Shown: piece after piece, positions 18,661 through 28,900 of the stretch
Layout: every line of letters begins with the position of its first letter
Numbering within the stretch: position 1 is the first letter of the stretch
NCBI RefSeq assembly: GCF_903944925.1
Contig: NZ_CAJATU010000123.1
Location: 186,001-250,000 of the forward strand
Reading direction: 5' to 3'
DNA: 64,000 bases
Source: an uncultured Rhodopila sp.
GTDB taxonomy: Bacteria; Pseudomonadota; Alphaproteobacteria; Acetobacterales; Acetobacteraceae
Position numbers and translations under genes: made by a program
Notes under the pieces: model-generated
Told to the model about the DNA's origin: nothing
The model's input: only the letters and a program-made list of their open reading frames with translations
The model's database searches: none

Positions 18661-18884
18661 ATCCGTTTGGCCGTAGTAGGATCGAACTTTAGATCTGATC
18701 AGGTTTGGTGGAAAAAACTCCATGTCGAGGATAGTGGCGCCATCTGCTCGGCGGCCGGCCCGGGATCACGCTCGCCGAGATGGGGGGCGATCTCGTGCGG
18801 CTTGGACACCGGCCGCCGCGCGGCGGCGCAAGCTGGGCGCCCGCCTCGCTGACCGCGCTGCTCGGCGGGTGCGCGTGGCCGGGC

Positions 18885-19925
18885 TCACCCCGCGCGCCTG
18901 ACCGGCACAACAACGTCCTCCGCAAGCACGTAATCAACCGTGCTTGCCACGGTCACGTCCAGCAGCCAGGCTCCGCCAAATGCCCGAGGCAACGGCAGCC
19001 GCGCGTTGCCGCCGGTCCAGCGGCGCAGTGTCGCCGCACCATGCCACTCGGGCGCCCACCAGCCATCGCCCGGGGCCAAATTGTCCAGCGCCACCGGACA
19101 AACCTCTCCCTGCCGCCGCCAAACCACGCTGGAGAGCTGGACCCCCAGGCGGCGCGAATCGCTCACCCAAGGCGTCAGCGCATTCGCCGCCGCCGAACGG
19201 GAAACCAGGCGCATGTCGGCCGCACCGGCGGGAACGATAAAGCTGTGGCAGCCCCGCTGCACGGCCACCGGCGCGATCCGGCGGCCGTCGGCAACAAGGC
19301 ACAGCGCCGGATCGCGGGTGGTGGCGGGCTGTGGCGGCAGCGCCCAGCCGAGCTGAACCGAACGCTTCGCCAACCGGTGCCAGACCGGTTCCAACCGCGC
19401 CGGATCGTCCGCGAACGACGCACAGGAACCGCCCACGCGCCGGCTGTGGTCGTTGCTCATGTCCGGATGCAGCCAGATCGGCACGCCGCCATTGGCGAAC
19501 ATCCCGCGATTGCCGGTGTCGAGATAGCTCTCCGTCGGCAGGTTCTCGCTCAGCAGGATGTCGTGCGTGTCCAGTTCGACATGGTAGTAGGTAACCGCCC
19601 GCCAGCGGACCTCGCGCACGATGCTGCCGCCGTTGATCAGCAGTTCCGCCGGGATCAGCACCCCGTCGTGCAACACCGCATGGGCCGGCGAGACAAACAG
19701 GTCCCGCCGCGGCCATCCCTCCCCAAACGCATTCATCCGTATGCGGATCGGCTGTGCTCTGGCAGGCTCCGGATGGCGTGTCAGATCGACATGGCGGAAA
19801 CCCAGCCAGCGCACCGGACGCGCTTCGCCCGACGCGGTCAGCACCGCATCGCCGGGCTTCAGTGTCTCGACCGGAACCTCGCCATCCGGCGTGGCGATCA
19901 GCGTGCCGGCCGCGAAGCAGGGCTG
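18885..19925 (-). other. Region encoding the Hint (hedgehog/intein-like) domain
   Basis: The C-terminal part of the giant protein begins at a cysteine (codon 19917-19919) in the context GEQPCFAAGTLIATP. Hint domains use such an N-terminal cysteine for N-S acyl shift. The conserved PAHAVL block and the VELDTHDILL block follow. No intein C-terminal His-Asn plus downstream extein is evident, so any activity would be hedgehog-like cleavage rather than splicing. After the core there are about 200 further residues of beta-rich sequence ending in VLAEDVVVPVRRAG. Confidence 0.75.
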
Positions 19926-22900
19926 CTCGCCGGTGACCAACGTGCCGCCGCTGCCGTCGGCGGTCACGCTGAGATTCACGCCTGGTCCGTCCAGGAGGAC
20001 GAAAGAGTTGCTGCCTGCGGCGCTGGCCACGGTCAGGAATGGCCCTGTAGAGTTTGGCCAGAACGCGGCTCCGGCGCCCGTGCTATAGGCAAGGCCGCGC
20101 AGGTCAATCCTGTCGCCGGCGGAGAAGTTCAGGATCGTGTTGGTGAACGATGCCGGATCGTCGATCTGCAGCGTCGCCGCGGCACCCCCGAAACTGATGT
20201 CGCCCGATCCGGCGGACGCGCCCGCGGCGATTTCCAGCGTGCCGGCCTCGATCGTGGTTGTGCCGGTGTAGGTGTTGGCGGTGGTCAGGACCAGTGTGCC
20301 GGGGCCGATGTCGGTGAGCCCGACGGTGCCGGCGTTATAGACGACTTGATTGCTCAACCCTGAGGTGAGACCCGCACCGAGGCCGTCGGCGATGACGCCG
20401 CTCACCGTCACGGTCCCGCTCGGTGCGAAGGTCAACGTGTTGCCGTAGCCCTGCAGGTAGATGGCATCGCCCCAGGCGGAGGGAACACTTGCGTCAGGGT
20501 CGCCGGTAACCGTGCCTTGGCCGATGGTCCCGCTGCCGGCGATGACCAGCGAAGCGCCGGCCTGGACGAAGATGTCGCCCCCGGCGCCAAGCCCGTTGCC
20601 GCCGCCGGAAAACGCGGCGCCGCCGCCGTAACCGGCGCTGCCGTTGGGAAACCAGAAGCCGACTCCCACACCGCCGCCGAAACCGCCGCCGCCGGCGGTG
20701 AAAACCGAGGTTCCACCGCCGCCGCCGAAACCGCCGATGCCGAACGGAGAGCCGCCGTTGTAACCGCTGCCGACGCCGGGCGCCGAGCTGTCGCTCATGC
20801 CGCCGCCGCCGGCACTGCTGACCCAGTCGGTGGCGCTGCCCGCGCCGCCCGCGGCGGCATTGCCGGCGAAGCTGACGTTGTCCAGGGTGACGTAGCCGGC
20901 GTTGCCGGCGACGTTCGAGCCAACGAACAACCCGCCGCCCAGACCGGCGCCGCCGCCCCCGCCGGGTCCGCCCGATTCGCCCTGAGCCAGCATGTTGTCG
21001 ATCGCCAGGTTGCTGACCGCGACGGTGCCCGCGTAGACAAACAGCCCCTGGCGTGTGCCGCCGCCATCCAGTGTATGGCCGTTGCCAATCAGATCGACCG
21101 TCACGCCGGACGCCAGGTTGAAGGCATCCAGCACGCCGCCGTTCAGCGCGATGTCCGCCCCCAGTTCGATCGTCAGCGTCCCGGAGGTCGCAAGATTGGC
21201 GGCGATGATCGCAGCGTTCAGCGTGTTCAGGTCCGTCGCGGTGAAGTCCGCGCTGACCGGCACCGCCTCGACCAGGCTGCCGCCCGCCCCGTCGCTCACC
21301 ACGAGCGCACCGCCAACCAACGGATTGACCAGCGCAAAGGATTCGGAGTTGGCTCCGCTGACGGCGGTCAGGGTGCCGCCGGCGATGCTGGCGCGCGCGC
21401 CCGGGACGAAACTCAGGCCGCGCAGGTCGATCGTGTCGCCGAGCGCGAAGTTCGCCACAGCGTTGGCGAAGCTGCCGCCGCTGGCCGGGGCGTCCAGCAA
21501 CAGGGTGCCCTGCGAACCGGCGAAGCTGATGGCGCCCGATCCGGCGGAGCCGGCTGCCGCGATCTCCAGCGTGCCGGCGTCGATCGTCGTACCGCCGGAG
21601 TAGGTGTTCGCCGCCGACACAACCAGCGTGCCGGAACCGTCGAGGACCAGGCCGCCGGGACCGGCGATGACACCGGAAACCGTCTCGATTCCGCCTGGCG
21701 CGAAGACCGGCGGGCTGCCGCCGCCCTCCAGGTAGATGTCATTGCCCGAGGTGGCCCCGCCGGCGACCGTGCCGGCGTCGGCGATGTGCAGCGATGCTCC
21801 CGCCTGCGCGTAGATGCCGCCCCCGGAATTGCCGGTGAAACTGATATCCGTGAGCGTGACGTTACCGGCCGCCCCGGCGAAAACCCCGCCTCCGCCCGCC
21901 ATGCCATCGATGGCGACGTTGCTGACCGCGACGGTTCCCACAGAGACGACCAGCCCCTGCTGCGTGCCGCCGCCGTCCAGCATGTAGCCGTTGCCAATCA
22001 GATCGACCGTCACGCCGGGCTTCAGGTTCAGCGCATCCAGCGCCACCCCGTTCAGGGCGATGTTGGCCCCCAGATCGACCGTCAGAGTGCCGGACGTCGC
22101 TAAATCGGCGGCAACGATCGCCGCGTTCAGCGTGTTGATGTCGGTCGCGGTGAACGGAAAGCCGACGGGCACCGCCTCTACCAAGCTGCCGCCGGAACCG
22201 TCGCTGGCCACCAGCGCGCCGCCGATAAGCGGGTTCGCCAGCGTGAACGACTCGCTGTTGGCGCCGCTGATCACCGTCAGGGTGGTGCCGTTGATCACCG
22301 CGCGGGCACCGGAGACGAAGCCGAGGCCATGCACGTCGATCGCGTCCCCGGCGGCGAAGTTGGCCACGGTCTCGCCGAACTGCGCCGCGCCGCTGACCGC
22401 GGCGTCCAGCCGCAGGGTCGCCGCGGTACCGGCGAAGCCGATGGTGCCGGTTCCGGCGGAGCCCCCCGCGGTGATCTCCAGCGTGCCGGCGTCGATCGCC
22501 GTGCCACCGGAATAGGTGTTCGCCCCCGCCAGCAGCAGCGTGCCGGGGCCGTTCAGGATCAGGCCACCGGGACCGGCGATGACGCTGGAGACCGCCTCTG
22601 TCCCGCTCGTGACGACGGACAGGGCATTGCCTGCGGACAGATAGACCCCGTTGCCGGCCGCGATCGTCCCTGACCCGGCCAGCGCCAGCGAGCCGCCGGT
22701 TTGCAGGAAGATCGAACCGGCCGCGGTGGCGCCCGCGCCCGCTGCGATGCTGTCACCGGCGAAGTTGACGTTGGTCAGCGTCGCGTTGCCGTTCGCCCCG
22801 ACGAACAGGCCGCCGCCCAAACCGGAAGCGCCACCGGGCGCCAGCATGTCGCTCAGGGCCAGACTGCTGATCGCGACGCTGCCGGCGGACACGATCAGCC

Positions 22901-25900
22901 CCTGCTGCGTGCCGCCGCCGTCCAGCGTGTAGCCGTTACCGATGAGATCGAGCGTTACGCCGGACGCCAGGCTGATCCCGTTCAGCGCCACCGTGCCGAG
23001 ATTGATGTTGCCGCCCAGGCTGATGGTCAACGCGCCGGACGTTGCATGGTCAGCCGTCGTGATCGCCGCGTTCAGCGCGTAGACATCGCTGACCGTGGCG
23101 GGGAAAGCAAACGGCTGCGCAGTGACCAGGACCCCGCCGGAGCCGTCATTGGCCACGCTCGCGCTGTCCACCGACGCACCGGCGAGGATGAAGGATTCAC
23201 TCTTGGAACCGCTGCTCACCGTCAGGGTGTTGCCGCTGACGACGGCCGTGGCGCCGGCAGCGAAGCCGAGACCGCGCAGGTCGATGGTGTCGCCGGCGGC
23301 CAGGTTCAGCAGGGTATTGCCGAACTGCGCCGCGCCGCTGACCGCGGCATCCAGCCGCAGGGTGGCGGGGGAGCCGTTGAAGCTGATGGCGCCCGGCCCC
23401 GGGGAGCCGCCCGCGGCAAGCTCCAGGATGCCGGCATCGATCGTCGTGCCGCCGCTGTAGGTGTTGGCGGCCGACAGCAGCAGGGTGCCGGAGCCGTTCA
23501 GGATAAGGCCGCCGGCGCCGGAAATCAGCGCGGATACCGTCTCGGCCCCGGCGGGTGCGAAGGCCGCCGCGCTGCCGCCCGGTATCGAGATGCCGGCGCC
23601 CGCGGCGGCTGCGGCAATCGTGCCGGAACCGGCGATCGTCAGCGCGCCGCCGGCCTGGACAAAGATGTTGCCGGCCGCGCTGCTTCCCGCCCCGCCCGCG
23701 ATCGAATTCCCGGCGAAGCTGACATTGGTCAATGTCGCATGGCCCGGGTTGCCGGAGACGGACGTCCCGATGTCGAGTCCGCCGCCTGAACCGGCCGTGC
23801 CGCCCGGCGCCAGCATGTCGTCGATCGTCAGGTTGTTGATGGCGACGGACCCGGCGTTGATGAGCAGCCCCTGCTGCGTGCCGCCGCCATCCAGCGTGTA
23901 GCCGTTGCCGATAATGTCCAGCGTGGCGCCGGACGCCATGGTGATCGCAGCCAGCGCCGTGCCGTTCAGTGCGATATTGCCGCCGAACGCGATCGTGACC
24001 GTCCCGGAAACGGCCTGATCCGCAGCCAGGATCGCCGTGTTCAGGTCAGCCACCGAGGCGACCTGCGCCGCCACCGCGTGCAGCGCAGTGCCGCCGGTGC
24101 CGTCGTTGACCACATTGGCGCCGCCGGATGCCGTGCCGAGGGTCAGTGTCTCGCTTGCCGTGCCGCTGGTCACTTTGAGGGTCGTGCCGTTGACGACGGC
24201 ATGCGCACCGGCGGCGAAGCTCATTCCGCGCAGGTCGACGACGTTGCCGAGGCCGAACCCGCTGATCGTGTTGGCGAAATGCACCGTGCCGCTGACCGCG
24301 GCATCCGCTTGCAAGGTCGCGGACGCGCCGGCGAAGCTGATCGTCCCGGTTCCCGCCGTGCCGGTGGCGCCAAGCTCCAGGATCCCCGCGTCGATCATCG
24401 TGCCGCCGGTGTAGCTGTTGGCAGCCGACAGGACCAGCGTGCCCGGCCCGTTCAGGATCAGGCCGCCGGCACCTGCGACGACGCCGGAGACTGTTTCGAG
24501 CCCGCCCGGTGCGACAGTCAGCGCACCGCTGCCGCCCTGCAGGTAGATGGCTTTGCCGGAGCCTCCCGTTGCCACGCCGATGCTGTCCGTGCCGGCGACG
24601 GTCAGCGAGGCGCCGGTTTGAATATAGATATCCCCGCCCGCGGTGGTGCCCGCGCCGGCCGCGGACGTGTCGCTGGCGAAATTGACGTTCGTCAGCGTAA
24701 CAGCGGCGGCGTCGCCGGCGACCGCCGAACCGAGGAACAGCCCGCCCGCCAGACCGGTGGCGCCTCCCGGCGCCAGCATATCGTTCAACGCCAGGTTGCT
24801 GACTGCGACGCTGCCGGCCGATACGATCAGGCCCTGCCGCGTGCCACCGCCGTCGAGCGTATGGCCGTTGCCGATGAGGTTGACCGTCACGCCCGCCTTT
24901 AGGTTCAGCGCGGCGAGGCTTGAGGTCAGGGCGAAATTCGACCCGATGTCGAAGGTGAACGCACCCGCGGTTGCCGCGTCGGCCGCCAGGATCGCGGCGT
25001 TCAGCGCGGTGCTGTCGTTCAGCCAGAGCGTCGCCGCGGTGCCGCCGAACGTGATGGTGCCGCCGGCGGGGACGCCGCCCGCCGCGACCTGCAAGGTGGG
25101 GCCGGCATCGATCGTGACACCACCGGTGTAGCTGTTTGTGCCTGCGAGTGTCAGCGTTCCCGGGCCGTCCACGATCAGGCCGCCCGCACCCGCGATGACG
25201 CCGGAGATCGTCGAGGCTCCGGTGGGCGCGAGGTACGCCTTGGTGCCGGCGCCCTGAAGATAAATGGTATTGCCGCTGGCGCTGGCATTCGCGGCGAGCG
25301 TGCCGGAGACGGACAGCGACGCTCCGGTCTGAATGAACACGTCCCCCGCGGCGGTTGCGCCGGCACCCGCCGCGACGCTGTCGCCGGCGAAGCTGACATT
25401 GGTCAGGCTGACGCTGGCGGCGTTGCCGGTCACCGCCGAACCGAGGTACAGGCCGCCGGCCAGGCCGGTGCTGCCGCCAGGCGCCAGCATGTCGTTCAAC
25501 GCGAGGTTGCTGACCGCGACGGTGCCCGCGGCGACAACCAGCCCCTGTTGCGTGCCGCCGCCGTCCAGCGTGTAGCCGTTGCCAATCAGGTCGACCGTCA
25601 CGCCGGACTTCAGGTTCAGCGCATCCAGCGCCACCCCGTTCAGGGCGATGTTTGTTCCCAGGTTGACGACCAGCGTCCCGGAGGTGACTTGATCCGCCGC
25701 CACAATCGCCGCGTTCAGGGTGTTGATGTCGGTCGCCGTGAACGGAAAGCCGACGGGCACCGCCTGGATCAGGCTGCCGCCGGAACCGTCGTTGGTCACC
25801 AGTGCGCCGCCGATAAGCGGGTTGGCGAGCGTGAACGACTCTCGGTTCGCGCCGCTGATGACCGTCAGGGTGTTGCCGTTGATGACCGCGTGGGCGCCGG

Positions 25901-28900
25901 AGACGAAGCCGAGCCCATGCACGTCGATCATGTCGCCGGAGGCGAGGTTGGCCACCGTATCGCCGAACGGCACCGCGCCGCTGACCGCGGCATCCAGCCG
26001 CAAGGCCGCCGCGGTGCCGGCAAAGCCGATGGTGCCGGTTCCGGCGGACCCGCCCGCCGCGATCTCCAGCGTGCCGGCATCGAGCGTCGTGCCGCCGGAA
26101 TAGGTGTTCGCCCCGGCCAGCAGCAGCGTGCCGGGACCGTTCAGGATCAGGTTGCCGGGACCGGCGATGACGCCCGCGACCGTCTCGGTCCCGGTCGGGA
26201 CGACGGACAGGGCATTGCCCGCGGACGCGTAGATGCCATTGCCTGCGGCGATTGTCGCCGCACCGGCCAGCGCGAGCGAGCCGCCGGTTTGCAGGAAGAT
26301 GGCGCCGGCCGCGGTGGTGCCCGCGCCCGCTGCGATGCTGTCACCGGCGAAGTTGACGTTGGTCAGCGTCGCGTTGCCGCTCGCCCCGACGAACAGGCCG
26401 CCGCCCAAACCGGTTGCGCCGCCGGGCGCCAGCATGTCGTCGATCGCCAGGTTGCCGATGGCCACGCTGCCCGATGACACGATCAGCCCCTGCTGCGTGC
26501 CGCCGCCATCCAGCGTGTAGCCGTTGCCGGCAATCGCCAGCGTCACGCCGGACGCCAGGCTGATCCCGTTCAGCGCCACCGTACCGAGATTGATGTTGCC
26601 GCCCAGGCTGATCGTCGTCGTGCCGGAGATCGCCTCATCGGCGGCCGTGATCGCCGCGTTGAGGTCCGCCGCCGACTTTATCAGCGCCGGTACATCGCGG
26701 AGGGCGGTGCCGCCGCTGCCGTCATTCGCCACATAGACGAGGCCGGGTGCGCTGCTCAGCGTCAGCGTCTCGACATTGGCGCCGCTGGTCACCGTCACCG
26801 TGTTGCCGCTGACGGTCGCATGCGCACCCGCGGCGTAGCTCAGCCCGCCCAGATCGATAACGTCACCGGGAACGAAGCCGCCGATCGTATTGGCCAGATG
26901 AGCCGTGCCGCTGACCGCGGCATCCAGACGCAGGGTCGCCGCGGTACCGGCGAAGCCGATGGCGCCCGTACCGGCGGAGCCGCCCGCCGCGATCTCCAGC
27001 GTGCCGGCGTCGATCGTCGTGCCGCCGCTGAACGTATTTGCCGCCGACAGTATCAGCGTGCCGGGACCGTTCATTATCAGGCCGCCCGCGCCGGCGATGA
27101 CGCCCGTTACCGTCTCGATCCCGGCGGGCGCGAATACCGGCGCGCCGCCCTGCATGGTGATCGCATTGCCGGATCCGCTCGGGTTCGCGCTGAAGGAGCC
27201 GGAAACCGCCAGCGAGGCGCCGCTCTGGAGGAAAATGTCGCCAGCCGCAGCGGTGCCCGCGCCGGCTGCGATGGTGTCGCCGGAGAAGCTGGCATTGGCC
27301 AGCGTGACCTGGCCGGGGTCGCCGGCAACACCCGAACCGATGTAAAGTCCGCCGCCCAGGCCGGTGGCGCCGCCGGGCGCCAGCATATCGTTCAGCGCCA
27401 GGTTGCTGATCGCCACGCTGCCCGCGGACACGATCAACCCCTGTTGCGTGCCGCCGCCGTCCAGCGTGTAGCCGCCGCCAATCAGGTTCAGTGTCACGCC
27501 GGATGCGAGGTTGATGGCGCTGAGCGTTGCGGTGCCGAGATTGATGTTGCCACCGAGGGTGATGGCGACCGTGCCGGATGCGGCGTTGTCGGCCGCCAAA
27601 ATGGCGAGGTTCAACTCCGCCGCGGTGGTGATCGCGGACGGCAAGCCTTCGAGCGCGCTGCCGCCGGTTGCGTCGCGGGTCACCACGAAGCTGCCGATGG
27701 CGGCTGACACGCCGGCGACGGTCAGTGTCTCGGTGTTGGCGCCGCTGGTCACCGTCAGCTTGGACCCGCTGAGGCTGGCATGCGCCCCGGCAGCCAGCAC
27801 CAAACCCTTCAGGTCGATCGTATCGCCGATAGCAAAGCCGGAAACTGTATTCGCGAAGCTTGCCGAACCGGTCACCGCCGTATCGAGGCGCAGCACCGTC
27901 CCGGTTCCGGCCAGCGTAATGGTGCCCGATCCGGCGGACGCGCCTGAGGCGATTTCCAGCGTCCCGGACTGAATCGAGGTTCCGCCGGTGTAGGTGTTGG
28001 CGGCCGTCAGCAGCAATGTGCCGTCGCCGTTCACCACCACGCCGGTATGGCCGTAGGCTCCGACGCCGGTCGAGCCGGCATCGTCGCCGACGACGCCCGC
28101 GATGGTCTCGGTGCTTGCCGGGGCGAAGGTCAGCGCGTGGCCGCCGCCTTGCAGGTAGATGCCGTTTGCCCAGGCATTCGCCAGCGCACCGTTATATGGA
28201 TCGGCCCCGGCCGTGACGGTGCCGGCGGCGATCGTGCCGGCACCGGCGATGACCAGCGAGGCGCCGGTCTGCACAAAGATATCGCCGCCCGCGGCGAGGC
28301 CGCCGCCGCCGCCCTTGGAGGTGGGCTCGCCGCCGCCGAAGCCCCCGACCCCGGACTTCGATGTCCCCGCGGCGCCGCCACCGCCCCAGCCGCCATTGCC
28401 GGCGGTCACGCCCGCGGCGCCACCGCCGCCGAAGCCGCCGTTCGCGCCTTTGATGCTGCCGCCGCCGCCGCCGCCCCAGCCGCCGGCGCCGCCGACCCAG
28501 CCATAGGAATCCGAGCCGGCCTGGCCGCCCACACCGCCGCCGCCGCCGGCCGAATTGGCGCCGCCGCCGCCGCCGCTCGCGCCGCCCGCATGACCAAAGA
28601 CGGACATGCCACCACCCGCCGCGCCCGGGACGATACCGGGTCCACCCGCGGTGGCCGTCGGCCCGACGCCGCCGCCGCCCGCACCGCCGGTGCCGGCGCC
28701 GCCCAATCCACCGCCACCGCCGAACGCTGCGTTTCCGGCACTCAGGCCGCCCGCGCCGCCTTTGGCCGCGTCATTGGCGAAGCTGACATTGGTCAGCGTT
28801 ACGTTGCCGGCATCGCCCGCCACGTTGGCGCCGATGAGCAGGCCGCCACCGAGGCCCGCGCCGCCGCCGCCGCCCGCGCTGCCGGCACCACCCGCCGCCA

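Noticed and set aside
18720-18902. A CoA-transferase III-like reading (ITLAEMGGDLVRLG) on the plus strand after the hairpin
   Set aside because: Only about 12 residues resemble the family, with no further match, so chance is more likely.
18780-20363. Plus-strand frame of 527 codons opposite the giant gene's Hint region, and similar frames to 30.4 kb
   Set aside because: The opposite strand encodes clear Hint and repeat motifs. These frames are repeat-derived low-complexity shadows.
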